NCBI GenBank assembly: GCA_947588835.1
Contig: CANPZS010000001.1
Coordinates: 1 to 64,000 of the forward strand
From: an uncultured Bacteroidales bacterium
Lineage (GTDB): Bacteria > Bacteroidota > Bacteroidia > Bacteroidales > UBA932
DNA: 64,000 bases
Direction of reading: 5' to 3'
How positions within the stretch are numbered: position 1 is the first letter of the stretch; each line of letters starts with the position of its first letter. The notes under the pieces are model-generated. The model did not search any database. It was not told the origin of the DNA and saw nothing but the letters and a program-made list of their open reading frames with translations. Positions 6,083-15,776 of this stretch are shown one piece after another. The position numbers were made by a program, and so were the translations under genes.

Positions 6083-9028
6083 ATGATACCTTTTCTGAAA
6101 CAGGTCGCGGAGCATTATTACCGCAGGGGAGGCATCGGAGGGATATGTTTTATTTTCCCGAACCGTCGCTCCACGGCCTTTTTCCGCAAATATCTCGGTG
6201 AGACCGTGGCGGCGGATCCGGAGGCCGTGCCTTTCAGGGCTCCGGACATGATGGCCGTGAATGATTTTTTCCGCAGGGCCGGCGGTTTCGAGGCGACGGA
6301 CAGGATTCCGCTGCTTCTCGAATTGTATGCGTGCTACCGGAAACTGTATGCGAGGGCGGAGAGTCTGGATGATTTCATTTTCTGGGGAGACGTGCTGCTC
6401 GGGGATTTCGACGATACGGACAAGTATCTTGCCGATCCGAGGCGGCTGTTTACCAATGTGGCTGATTTCAAGAGTATACAGGATGATTTTTCTTATCTGA
6501 GCGAAGGCCAGAGGGAGGCGATGGAGGCTTTCGTGTCGCATTTCCGCAGCGGGGCCGGAGGGCCGGCGGCCGATACGGGCTCGGATGATCCGGGGGTGAA
6601 GGCCCGTTTCCTGTCTATATGGAACATACTTTATCCGCTTTATACGGATTTCAACAAAGTGTTGAAGTCCAAGGGAATGGCGTATGAGGGCATGATGTAC
6701 AGGAGTCTTGCGGAACGGATGAGGGACGGCAGCGCGGCCGATGTGCTGCGGCCTGCGTTCCCGGATACGGAACTATATGTCTTCGTGGGACTCAATGCGC
6801 TTAATGAATGTGAGAAGACCGTGCTGAGGCGGATGAGGGACGCGGGCCTTGCCGAGTTCTGCTGGGACTATTCGGGAGATCTCATTAGGGATCCTCAGAA
6901 CAAGTCGTCTTTTTTCATGAAGGACAATATCCGTGAATTTCAGCAGGCTCCGGGGCTCGAATTGGATCCCGGAGGCGTGTCGGTGCCTGATGTCAGTGTA
7001 GTTTCGGTGCCGTCGGCCGTGGGGCAGGCGAAGCTCCTGCCCTCCCTGCTCGCAGGGTTCGGCCCCGTCGCCGCAGGCGACTGGGTCCGCACGGCCATCG
7101 TGCTTCCGGACGAATCACTCCTTTCCACGGTATTGAATTCCATACCTCCGGAGATAGAGGACATCAATGTGACGATGGGCTATCCCATGAAGGGGAGCGC
7201 GATATACGCCCTGCTTTCCGCCTGCAATTCCCTTCAGCTCCATATGCGCGGCCATGACGGCGGCTGGTCCTTCTACCACCGTCAGGTGCGCGCCATTCTG
7301 TCCGACAGCCTTTTTCTGCGCATCGCCACGGATGAAGAAAAGGAGCTTGCGGCCCGCATCAGGCACGACGCCAAATATTATGTGCCGCTCGGCGACCTTG
7401 CCGGCACGCCTTTTTCCGATGCCGTCTTCCGCCCGGTGGCATGCCGTCCCGATGTCGCGGACCCCGCCCAGACAAGGGCGTTGCAGGATTATCAGACGGA
7501 GCTGCTTGCTCTCATCGACGGCCGTCTCCGTGAGTCCGGCGGAATGCCTGCGGAGCAGGATTTCGTAAAGAAATGCATGACAGCCGTCAATATGCTCCGC
7601 ATGGTGACGCTCGAGGTCATGCCCGCGACGTACATGCGCATCCTCGACCGCATCCTGTGCGGCATCTCGGTGCCGTTCCTCGGCGAACCGCTCCGCGGAC
7701 TGCAGATTATGGGGCCGCTGGAGACCAGGGCGCTCGACTTCGAGAACGTCATCATCCTGTCCGCCAACGAAGGGGTTTTCCCGCAGCGTACTGTAAGTTC
7801 TTCTTTCATTCCCCCGGAGCTCCGCAGGGGCTTCGGCCTGCCCGCTTATGAATATCAGGATTCGGTACGGTCCTATTATTTCTACCGCATGATTTCCCGT
7901 GCCTCCAAAGTGTGCCTTGTGTGCGATTCGCGCACCGACGGCCTCAAGTCCGGGGAGGAAAGCCGTTTCATAAAGCAGCTTGAATATCATTTCGGGCTTC
8001 CGCTGCACAGGTCGGTCGCCGTCACGGAGCTGTTTCCGAACCATGACGACGGCAGGTCTGTGCCGAAGACGGAGGCGGATGCGGAGGCCATCCGCTCGAT
8101 GGATCTTTCGGTGACCGCCCTGCAGCATTATATCACGTGCCCGGCCAAGTTTTATTTTGCCGATCTGAAAAAGCTGCGTCCGGATGAAGATGTGGCGGAA
8201 TCGCTCGACGGCAGGATGATAGGGAACGTGTATCATGCAGTGATGCAGGCCCTTTATCTCGGCGGCGAGGCCATGCGGACGGATTTCCCGATGAAGGACA
8301 GGGCTGCCGTGGCGGCCGGCGTCAAGGCTCCGCTCGAATATGTCACAAGGGATTATATAAACGGCTGGCTTCGCCGCGAGGGCGATCTGCGCAGGCGGAT
8401 ACGTTTCCTCATATGCGAGGAAATGAACATGCGCGAGATAAGCGGACGCAACCTTGTCATTGAGAACATCATTCTCGAATATGTGAAACGAACCCTGCAC
8501 CGTGAACTGGAGCTCATGGACGTCTACGGGACGGGACGCATACGCATTCTGGGCCTGGAGTACCGCTGCCGCACCGATTTCTGCGGCCTGCATTTCAAGG
8601 GCTTTCTCGACAGGGTGGACAGCCTGCGCGAGGGGGAGATACGCGTGGTCGATTACAAGACCGGCAAAGTGACCGGACATGATCAGGTGACTGACGGACC
8701 GGAAGCCGCCGGGACCGTGGAAAGGCTGTTCGGCGAGAAGGAGCGGGACCGTCCCAAAATCGCGCTGCAGCTTTTCATGTACGACATGTTCCTCCGCGGA
8801 GATCCGCGGTTTTCCGGCATGGAGATAGTGAACTCAGTCTACGATGTCCCGGGATTCTTCTCCGGAGGCATCCGTAACGTCCCGGTGGGCAGGGAGTTCG
8901 CTGCCGGGGTGACGGAGCGGCTCGGCACGTTGCTCGGGAGCATGACGGACGTATCGGTGCCTTTCACGAGGACGGAGGACAGGGATGCCTGCAGATATTG
9001 CGATTTCAAATTGATTTGCGGAAGATGA
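6083..9028 (+). CDS. AddB-like PD-(D/E)XK nuclease/inactive helicase subunit
   Basis: This 981-residue protein begins MIPFLKQVAEHYYRRGG, the normal start of the Bacteroidetes AddB-like family; an in-frame TTG 36 bases upstream is less likely. It has a degenerate helicase N-terminal half (CFIFPNRRS in the Walker A position) and a C-terminal RecB-type nuclease with NVYHAVMQ, RVVDYKTGK and an iron-sulfur-type cysteine set (C686 in ITCPAKFYF, then C970, C973 and C979). With AddA it should form the double-strand-break resection complex that loads RecA after Chi recognition. It overlaps addA by 4 nt (ATGA). Confidence 0.85.
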   Translation: MIPFLKQVAEHYYRRGGIGGICFIFPNRRSTAFFRKYLGETVAADPEAVPFRAPDMMAVNDFFRRAGGFEATDRIPLLLELYACYRKLYARAESLDDFIFWGDVLLGDFDDTDKYLADPRRLFTNVADFKSIQDDFSYLSEGQREAMEAFVSHFRSGAGGPAADTGSDDPGVKARFLSIWNILYPLYTDFNKVLKSKGMAYEGMMYRSLAERMRDGSAADVLRPAFPDTELYVFVGLNALNECEKTVLRRMRDAGLAEFCWDYSGDLIRDPQNKSSFFMKDNIREFQQAPGLELDPGGVSVPDVSVVSVPSAVGQAKLLPSLLAGFGPVAAGDWVRTAIVLPDESLLSTVLNSIPPEIEDINVTMGYPMKGSAIYALLSACNSLQLHMRGHDGGWSFYHRQVRAILSDSLFLRIATDEEKELAARIRHDAKYYVPLGDLAGTPFSDAVFRPVACRPDVADPAQTRALQDYQTELLALIDGRLRESGGMPAEQDFVKKCMTAVNMLRMVTLEVMPATYMRILDRILCGISVPFLGEPLRGLQIMGPLETRALDFENVIILSANEGVFPQRTVSSSFIPPELRRGFGLPAYEYQDSVRSYYFYRMISRASKVCLVCDSRTDGLKSGEESRFIKQLEYHFGLPLHRSVAVTELFPNHDDGRSVPKTEADAEAIRSMDLSVTALQHYITCPAKFYFADLKKLRPDEDVAESLDGRMIGNVYHAVMQALYLGGEAMRTDFPMKDRAAVAAGVKAPLEYVTRDYINGWLRREGDLRRRIRFLICEEMNMREISGRNLVIENIILEYVKRTLHRELELMDVYGTGRIRILGLEYRCRTDFCGLHFKGFLDRVDSLREGEIRVVDYKTGKVTGHDQVTDGPEAAGTVERLFGEKERDRPKIALQLFMYDMFLRGDPRFSGMEIVNSVYDVPGFFSGGIRNVPVGREFAAGVTERLGTLLGSMTDVSVPFTRTEDRDACRYCDFKLICGR

Positions 9029-12000
9029 TAACCATAATGAAAGCTTCTGCGGGATCGGGAAAGACTTTCAATCTCGCGAAAAAATATATTGAACTTCTGT
9101 TCCGCAGCCATGATCCGGCCGCGTACAGGCATATCCTTGCAGTGACCTTTACCAACAAGGCCACCGACGAGATGAAGGGCAGGATATTGCAGAAACTGAA
9201 CGTACTGGCCACCGATCCGCGCAGTTCGGGCTATTTCGACGATTTCGTTCCTGCCGTGTTCGCATCCGAGGATGAGCTGCGCCGCTGCGCCCGCCGCTGT
9301 CTCAGCGCCATCCTGCATGACTACGGGGCATTTGCGGTCAGCACCATAGACCGTTTTTTCCAGCAGACGCTGAGGGCGTTTGCCCACGAGATAGGCAGGT
9401 TCGCCTCATATCAGGTGGAGCTGGACAAGAAGTCGCTCGTCACGGAGAGCGCGGACCGTTTTCTCGATTCCATAACGGAACGCGACGCTCAGGTTCTCAG
9501 ATGGCTGACCGACGGAGCCATAAAAAGAATGAGCGAGGGAGGCCGTTTCCGGCTCGACGAGGCCGTGGAGGAGTATGCGGTCGATGTGCTTTGCTCCGAT
9601 TCCTATGCGGAGATGGCCGGGCGTACGGGCGCGGACGAGTCCGTGAGCTATTCGAGGGAGAATCTGTCCCGTATCCGGGGGACCTGCAGGCGCATGCTGT
9701 CCTCCTATCGGGAGTCCGTGGCTTCGGCCGCGCGCAAAGCCGTTTCCCTTTTCGGCGACGCCGGCATTCCTTTGGACAGGACGTATTACAAATTCATGTG
9801 CGGCATCGAATCCAAATATGCCGGGCTGAAGCCGGATGACAAGATAGAGCCGCCTTCGGACAGGACGCTGAAGATTGCGGCCGATCCGATGAAATGGTTC
9901 TCCAAGGCGGAAGCCGCAAAATGGCGCCCCTGCACAACGCCCGAAATGGAGTCGGCGCTGGCCGGGTTCGCCGGACTCTTCGGAAAGGACTACGACGTAT
10001 ACCGCACCGCGGAAATAATTGACGGCCAGCTGTACGGGCTCGGCGTCGTGGCGGACATAAGCCGTGAGCTGTCGGCCCTTATGAAGGAGAAGAACGTCAT
10101 GGCCCTGAAAGATTCCGATTCGATACTCCGCAAGATAATAGACGGTTCCGACACACCGTTTATATATGAGAAGACCGGGGTGCGCTACCATAATTTTCTT
10201 TTGGACGAGTTTCAGGACACGTCTTTTATGCAGTGGAGCAATTTCCTGCCGCTTGTCCGCAACAGCGAGGCCCAGGGTTTCGAAAGCCTCATCGTGGGGG
10301 ACGTCAAGCAGTCGATTTACCGGTGGCGCGGCTCCGACTGGCATCTTCTCAATACCGGTCTGCAGCGCGAATTCGGCATCGCGGACGATGATGTGGTGTC
10401 GCTTCAGGACAATTACAGGACTCTGCGCGAGATAGTTGAGTTCAACAACGGCTTTTTCGGATTCGCCGCCGGAGAGGCTGACCGTCTGGCCGGAGTCGAC
10501 CCGTCTTCGCCCGACAGCGTTTCCCGCATCTATGGCGACGTCCGCCAGCGGCCCCGGACCGGAGATGACGCTCCGGGCAGCGTCGAAGTGGTTTTCTGCG
10601 GGAGCGAGGAGGCCGAGATGGATGAGATTCTCAAAGGCGTGCGTGCCGTAAAGGATGCGGGAGGGGAGTACGGCATGACGGCCGTTCTCGTCCGGAAGAA
10701 CGACATGGGGGCCGCCGTCGCCGACATGCTTGTGAAGAACGGCATTCCTGTGGTGTCGGACGATTCCCTGAAAGTCAAGTCTTCCGTCACTGTGCGCCGC
10801 CTTGCCGCCCTGCTTTCCTATATGGACAATCCTGACGACGGTATCAATGCCTATCTTGCGACCGAACTCGGCGTGCGGCTGCCTGAAAATCATTATCCTC
10901 TTGCCGAGCTTTGCGAACTTCTGGCAGGGAAGCTGAGGGAGCTGGACGGAGAGCTTTTCCGCCGGGAAATCCCCTATGTGCTCACTTTCCTCGACAAGGT
11001 CCTCGAATGGACGTCTTCCAACGGCAACGACCTCGGGGCTTTCCTCAAGTGGTGGCGGGACGAGGACGCGGTCATAAGTTCTTCCGAATCGTCCGGCGCC
11101 GTGCGGATAATGACGATACACAAGGCCAAGGGGCTTGAATTCCCTTATGTCATAGTTCCTTTCGCGGAAAAGATGGAACTGTCTGACAGCCTTGCCTTGA
11201 AATGGTGTACTCCGGCCGCCGAAGGTACCGGACTTGAGTCCGTAGGGCATGAGGCCTACCGTGTCAGGATGAGCGGCAAGGCACAGCGGAGCCTGTTTGC
11301 GGAAGATTATGAAAAAGAAATGCGCCTGCAATTTATTGACGGCATAAATATTTTTTACGTGGCTCTGACGAGGGCTGAAAAGGGCTTGAAGATAATCGCC
11401 GCTGCTCCTTCGGAAAAGGCTGCGGCAGGGAAATCGCCGGCGCGGAATAATATGGCGACGCTGCTGCATGCCTATGTGGCCGGCAGGGGACTGTCGCAGG
11501 AAGATGACGGCACTTTGAGGTTCACCGCCGGTGCTGCGTATGATTTCGGCTCGCCGCTCCTTCGCGGAAAAACGGTGCCGTTCTATGACGGGGACCGGGA
11601 TTTCTTCCCCGCGGCGGCCGACGGCCGGCTCAGGTTTGCTTCGGGGGAAATGTCGCCCGAACGCCTGCATGGCATAGCTATGCATGACATACTTTCACGG
11701 GTGAAAAAAACTTCGGATCTCGGTCCGGCCGTGGCCGCCGCCGTGATGTCCGGACTTCTGACGGAAGAAGAAAAGGATTCCGCTGAACGGTTCCTGCGCG
11801 GGCGCATCGAGTCCGTTGCCGGGCGCGGCTGGTTCCCGGAGGACGGGGCCGGAGTGTTCAACGAAACGAGCTTTTTCGGCCGCGACGGTCTCGAGTACCG
11901 TCCGGACAGGGTAGTGATACGTGACGGCGCGGCAGCCATAATCGATTACAAGTTCGGGGCGCGGGAACCTGCCCACCGCAGGCAGGTCATGCGCTACGCC

Positions 12001-12096
12001 GGCATTTTCAGGGACATGGGGTATTCTGCCGTGAGCGCGTATCTGTGGTATTTCGGCGAGGAAGATGAAAACGCGGTTGAGGAGATTTGCCATTAA
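9025..12096 (+). CDS. AddA-like UvrD-family helicase/nuclease
   Basis: This 1023-residue SF1A helicase has Walker A ASAGSGKT at residues 7-14, motif Ia AVTFTNKATDEMKGRI, motif II LLDEFQDTS, motif III GDVKQSIYRWRGSD, motif IV NYRT, motif V IHKAKGLEFPYVIVPF and motif VI ALTRAEKGL. The C-terminal RecB-like nuclease shows MHDIL and AAIIDYKFG. The ATG at 9025 overlaps the addB stop; starting 27 bases further upstream would run into addB. It acts with the preceding gene in recombinational repair of double-strand breaks. The distance from B. subtilis AddA is large, so the name denotes family type only. Confidence 0.88.
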   Translation: MITIMKASAGSGKTFNLAKKYIELLFRSHDPAAYRHILAVTFTNKATDEMKGRILQKLNVLATDPRSSGYFDDFVPAVFASEDELRRCARRCLSAILHDYGAFAVSTIDRFFQQTLRAFAHEIGRFASYQVELDKKSLVTESADRFLDSITERDAQVLRWLTDGAIKRMSEGGRFRLDEAVEEYAVDVLCSDSYAEMAGRTGADESVSYSRENLSRIRGTCRRMLSSYRESVASAARKAVSLFGDAGIPLDRTYYKFMCGIESKYAGLKPDDKIEPPSDRTLKIAADPMKWFSKAEAAKWRPCTTPEMESALAGFAGLFGKDYDVYRTAEIIDGQLYGLGVVADISRELSALMKEKNVMALKDSDSILRKIIDGSDTPFIYEKTGVRYHNFLLDEFQDTSFMQWSNFLPLVRNSEAQGFESLIVGDVKQSIYRWRGSDWHLLNTGLQREFGIADDDVVSLQDNYRTLREIVEFNNGFFGFAAGEADRLAGVDPSSPDSVSRIYGDVRQRPRTGDDAPGSVEVVFCGSEEAEMDEILKGVRAVKDAGGEYGMTAVLVRKNDMGAAVADMLVKNGIPVVSDDSLKVKSSVTVRRLAALLSYMDNPDDGINAYLATELGVRLPENHYPLAELCELLAGKLRELDGELFRREIPYVLTFLDKVLEWTSSNGNDLGAFLKWWRDEDAVISSSESSGAVRIMTIHKAKGLEFPYVIVPFAEKMELSDSLALKWCTPAAEGTGLESVGHEAYRVRMSGKAQRSLFAEDYEKEMRLQFIDGINIFYVALTRAEKGLKIIAAAPSEKAAAGKSPARNNMATLLHAYVAGRGLSQEDDGTLRFTAGAAYDFGSPLLRGKTVPFYDGDRDFFPAAADGRLRFASGEMSPERLHGIAMHDILSRVKKTSDLGPAVAAAVMSGLLTEEEKDSAERFLRGRIESVAGRGWFPEDGAGVFNETSFFGRDGLEYRPDRVVIRDGAAAIIDYKFGAREPAHRRQVMRYAGIFRDMGYSAVSAYLWYFGEEDENAVEEICH

Positions 12097-12109
12097 AATG
12101 TTATATTTG
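12077..12109 (+). promoter_or_regulatory. promoter before DUF4290-ftsK run
   Basis: TATATTTG (12102-12109) is an exact -7 box, with a weak TTGA (12077-12080) 21 bases upstream. It lies across the addA stop codon, 20 bases before the ATG at 12130. Confidence 0.5.
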
Positions 12110-12129
12110 CAAAATATCGAATCATATTT

Positions 12130-12810
12130 ATGGAAGGAAACGAAAATACCGTCAAGCTTTACTACAATACCGAAGTCGAAAAGCTGAAGATGCCGGAATA
12201 CGGCAGGAACGTACTGAAGATGGTGGAACAGCTCCGCGAAATCGATGACAGGGAGAAGCGGAGCCGCCAGGCCGCGGCCATTGTGAGGGTGATGGAAACA
12301 CTTAATCCCTACGTGCATCAGCAGGACAACTTCGAGCACAAGCTCTGGGATCACCTGTATATGATCGCCGGCTTCGATCTGGATATAGACTCGCCGTATC
12401 CGGCTCCGGTGCCCGAGGAAATGCAGAGCCGGCCGCGGATGGTTCCCATAAAGAAAAGGCCCATCAAGGCCAACCATTACGGCCGCAACATAGAGAGCAT
12501 TATAGATTTGGTGGCCGGGGAGCCGGACGGGGAAACCAAGACCGCCATGATACGTTCGCTCGCCATATACATGCGCCAGCAATATCTGATATGGAACAAG
12601 GACAGCGTAGCCGACGAGACCATTTTCAGCGACATCGAGAAGCTATCGGACTACAGGATCAAGGTGCCGGAAGGGCTGGGACTCACCAAGCTGGCTTCCG
12701 ACGCCAATTTCTCACGGCCGGGCCTCAATCTCAATTTCGGCGGTCAGGGAAATAACGCCCGCGGCCGCAACGGCATGCGCGGCCGCCGCATGGGAGGCAA
12801 AAAGAAATGA
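12130..12810 (+). CDS. DUF4290 domain protein
   Basis: This 226-residue soluble protein matches the Bacteroidetes-specific DUF4290 family: LYYNTEVEKLKMPEYGRN at the start, MVEQLREI, then LNPYVHQQDNFEHKLWDHL. The C-terminus is a glycine/arginine tail (about residues 205-226) that could bind nucleic acid, though this is only an inference from composition. No function is established to my knowledge. It overlaps ftsK by 4 nt and begins a tightly packed run through uvrA. Confidence 0.85.
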   Translation: MEGNENTVKLYYNTEVEKLKMPEYGRNVLKMVEQLREIDDREKRSRQAAAIVRVMETLNPYVHQQDNFEHKLWDHLYMIAGFDLDIDSPYPAPVPEEMQSRPRMVPIKKRPIKANHYGRNIESIIDLVAGEPDGETKTAMIRSLAIYMRQQYLIWNKDSVADETIFSDIEKLSDYRIKVPEGLGLTKLASDANFSRPGLNLNFGGQGNNARGRNGMRGRRMGGKKK

Positions 12811-15194
12811 CTCCTGAAAGGAAGAACAAAATATATCTGGTGACGGGACTCATAGCCATGGCATTTGCCGCAACGGCCCTTGTGTCTTCCGTTTCGTATT
12901 GCTTTACATGGCAGGCCGATCAGAGCCTTGCCGGAGCCACTCTTTCCGAACAGTCGGAAGACGTCCTCAATTCGGGCGGCCCTGTCGGATTCAGGCTCGG
13001 GCGGTTTCTCGTGGGACAGAGTTTCGGACTGGCGGCATTCGTCCTCATAGGCTTTTTTGCCGTCCTGGCCGTGAAGCTTTTCTTCCGCCGCGATAATTTC
13101 CGTATCCTCGACGCCTCCGTGCTGACTCTTACGGGGACGTTCCTGCTTTCCATGACTCTCGCCTGCCTGTCACCGCTTTTGTCTTTGCAAAATGCCTTTG
13201 GCGGAAGTCTCGGCGGGGAATGCGGCATGTTTGTCGTGGAATGGATGCAGAGCATGTTCGGCGTCATTCTTACATGGGTCTTTCTGCTTCTCCTCATCGT
13301 CCTGTGGCTTATTTTTGCAAGCAGGCGATTCTTCACGTGGGTGACGTCCGCCCGGCCTGTCCGCAGGGTAAAGGAAGCGGCTCCGTCGCCGCAGTATGGC
13401 GGGACCTCCGAAGTTCCGTCGCCTGAGGATGATGTGGAAGAAGATGAAGAATATGACGACGAGGTTCCTGAGGCTGAAGCGCCGGAGGAGCCTGTGCGCA
13501 AAGAAGAAGTGAAAGTGCCTGACATTCCCGCAAATCCGTCGGAGCCGGAAGAACGGAATGCGGACGAAGGCATGGAGGTGATCAAGGATGACAGCCTGAA
13601 CGGTCCCGTCAGGGAGGAATTGACCCGCCTCGACATGAGGGACGAACTTCCGGACTATGTTTTCCCGCCTCTCGACCTGCTCGGCAATTATGATTCGTCC
13701 CGCAGGGAAGTGTCGAGCGAGGAATTGGAACGCAACAACAACAAGATACGTGCGACGCTCGCCAATTACAAGATTCAGGTGAGCGAGGTCAAGGCCGTGG
13801 TAGGCCCTACGGTGACTCTGTATAAGGTGAAGCCCGCTCCGGGAGTGAAGATAGCGGCCATAAAGAACCTCCAGGAGGACATAGCCATGCAGCTGAATGC
13901 CAGGGGTGTGAGGGTGGTGCCGCTGTCCGATTCGGTGGGCATAGAGGTGGCCAACGACCAGTCTTCCATAGTGCCGTTGAAGGCCCTGCTGAACGATGCG
14001 TCGTTCCGCGAGAGCAAGGCGGAGCTTCCGATAGCCATCGGATATACCATCACGCAGAAAGTCAAGGTGTTCGATCTTGCCGATGCGCCCCATCTGCTGG
14101 TGGCCGGCGCCACCAAGCAGGGCAAGTCGGTGGGCCTCAATGTCATAGTGGCTTCACTCCTGTATTCCCGCCACCCGTCCGAGCTGAAATTCGTCTTCAT
14201 AGATCCGAAGATGGTGGAATTCTCATTGTACGCCAAGCTCCTGAAGCATTATCTTGCCGTTCTGCCGGGAGCGGTCAGCGAAGAGGATGAAAAGAACAGG
14301 GCGATAGTGAAGAACCCCAAGCTCGCGGGCGAGATATTGAAGTCCCTGTGCGTGGAGATGGACAAGAGGTACGAACTGCTCAGCCTCGCCGGCGTGAACA
14401 ACATCAAGCTGTACAACGAGAAATACAAGGACCGTCATCTGCTTCCCACGGAGGGACATCGTTTCCTCCCGTATCTGGTGGTGGTCATAGACGAATATGC
14501 CGATCTCACCATGTCGGTGGGCGCCGGTCCCGAATCCAAGGCTCTCGCCCGCGGCATAACCACTTCCGTTATCCGTCTTGCCCAGAAGGGGCGTGCGGCC
14601 GGGCTCCATGTGATACTCGCCACGCAGCGTCCTACCGTGGATGTGGTGACGGGCCTCATAAAGACCAATTTCCCTATGCGGATAGCGTTCAGGGTAACTT
14701 CGGGCGTGGATTCTTCCACCATCCTCGGCGCGCCGGGGGCTGAGAAGCTGATAGGCAACGGCGACATGCTGATTTCCAGCGGCGTGGAGATGGAGCGTGT
14801 GCAGTGCGGCTATATAAGCAACGACGAAATCCGCGCGATTACGCAATTCATAGGTTCACAGAATACTTACCGCAAGTGCTACAATATTCCTTACTATCTG
14901 CCGGAAGCGGAGCCGGAATCGGGCGACGACGGAGGCGGCATGATAGACATGAAGAATATAGACGAGCGTTTCGAGGAGGCCGCCCGCATGGTGGTCGTTT
15001 CACAAAAGGGCTCCACCTCGGATCTCCAGAGGCATCTTGGCATGGGTTATGCAAAGGCAGGCAGGGTGATGGATCAGCTGCAAGCGGCAGGCATAGTCGG
15101 ACCGCAGTCCGGCACCAAGCCGCGTGAAGTTCTGATCAAGGATCTGAACGAACTGGAAGAACTGCTTAAGCATTATCTCAACGACCGGAGCTGA
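12807..15194 (+). CDS. ftsK: DNA translocase FtsK
   Basis: This 795-residue protein has four N-terminal membrane helices (within about residues 8-175), an acidic linker (about 195-270), the RecA-like motor with Walker A GATKQGKS and Walker B VVVIDEYADL, the family block LATQRPTVDVVTGLIKTNFP, and the C-terminal winged-helix gamma domain (QKGSTSDLQR onwards) that reads KOPS-like polar sequences. It pumps DNA through the division septum and activates XerCD at dif. The linker is short compared with E. coli FtsK, as is usual in Bacteroidetes. It sits 2 nt before the LolA-like gene. Confidence 0.95.
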   Translation: MTPERKNKIYLVTGLIAMAFAATALVSSVSYCFTWQADQSLAGATLSEQSEDVLNSGGPVGFRLGRFLVGQSFGLAAFVLIGFFAVLAVKLFFRRDNFRILDASVLTLTGTFLLSMTLACLSPLLSLQNAFGGSLGGECGMFVVEWMQSMFGVILTWVFLLLLIVLWLIFASRRFFTWVTSARPVRRVKEAAPSPQYGGTSEVPSPEDDVEEDEEYDDEVPEAEAPEEPVRKEEVKVPDIPANPSEPEERNADEGMEVIKDDSLNGPVREELTRLDMRDELPDYVFPPLDLLGNYDSSRREVSSEELERNNNKIRATLANYKIQVSEVKAVVGPTVTLYKVKPAPGVKIAAIKNLQEDIAMQLNARGVRVVPLSDSVGIEVANDQSSIVPLKALLNDASFRESKAELPIAIGYTITQKVKVFDLADAPHLLVAGATKQGKSVGLNVIVASLLYSRHPSELKFVFIDPKMVEFSLYAKLLKHYLAVLPGAVSEEDEKNRAIVKNPKLAGEILKSLCVEMDKRYELLSLAGVNNIKLYNEKYKDRHLLPTEGHRFLPYLVVVIDEYADLTMSVGAGPESKALARGITTSVIRLAQKGRAAGLHVILATQRPTVDVVTGLIKTNFPMRIAFRVTSGVDSSTILGAPGAEKLIGNGDMLISSGVEMERVQCGYISNDEIRAITQFIGSQNTYRKCYNIPYYLPEAEPESGDDGGGMIDMKNIDERFEEAARMVVVSQKGSTSDLQRHLGMGYAKAGRVMDQLQAAGIVGPQSGTKPREVLIKDLNELEELLKHYLNDRS

Positions 15195-15196
15195 AG

Positions 15197-15769
15197 ATGA
15201 AATTTTTTTCTTTTTTGACCATTGCGCTGCTTTCTTTCGCGTCCGTCCGGGCCGCATGGGGGCAGAGTCGGGACGGAGCCGCCCTGCTCGGCCGCATGGC
15301 CGGACACAGGGTAAGTTTCGGCTATGGATGTACGGTGGACGATGTCTCTTATTCAGGCCGTATAACGTTGCAGGATACGGCTTTCGTGATGCACGGCTTC
15401 GGCGGCATGGAGGTTTTCAGCGACGGCGTCACACGATGGACCGTTGACACGGCGGCCGAAGAAGTTCTTGTCGAGAATGAGAAGGATGCCGGCATATTGG
15501 CCTCGCCCGGCCGTCTCGTGGGAGCCTGGGAGGATTTCTTCACGCTGTCAGGAGACAGGTTCGTCCCGCGCCGGGACTGTGACATCTCCTACATCGTCAT
15601 AGAGGCCTGTACTGAAGACTCCCTCGACGCTTCCGTGCTCCTGTCCGACGGCAGGACCGCCCGCTTTTCGCTCGGCGATATCGTGTTTGCGGAGAAGGGG
15701 CCGGAGTCGGATTTCGTATTCGACGCCGCATCCGCGGGAGATTCGTTCATAGTTACTGATTTGCGCTGA
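15197..15769 (+). CDS. LolA-like outer-membrane lipoprotein carrier
   Basis: This 190-residue protein has a signal peptide (MKFFSFLTIALLSFASVRA) and then a LolA-type beta-rich pattern: short paired strands around SGRITLQDTAFVMHG, SDGVTRWTVDTAAEEVLVE, and a C-terminal DLR end. LolA family members shuttle lipoproteins across the periplasm. The position directly after ftsK is the arrangement I know from other Bacteroidales. Similarity to classical LolA is weak, so specificity is inferred from fold and context. It is translated from 2 nt behind ftsK and 7 nt ahead of uvrA. Confidence 0.65.
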   Translation: MKFFSFLTIALLSFASVRAAWGQSRDGAALLGRMAGHRVSFGYGCTVDDVSYSGRITLQDTAFVMHGFGGMEVFSDGVTRWTVDTAAEEVLVENEKDAGILASPGRLVGAWEDFFTLSGDRFVPRRDCDISYIVIEACTEDSLDASVLLSDGRTARFSLGDIVFAEKGPESDFVFDAASAGDSFIVTDLR

Positions 15770-15776
15770 AAAATTC

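Noticed and set aside
9406-11685. Very long open frame antisense to addA
   Set aside because: It mirrors a gene with clear helicase motifs; its translation is rich in His, Arg and Gly with no domain. High GC content creates such frames in many genes here.
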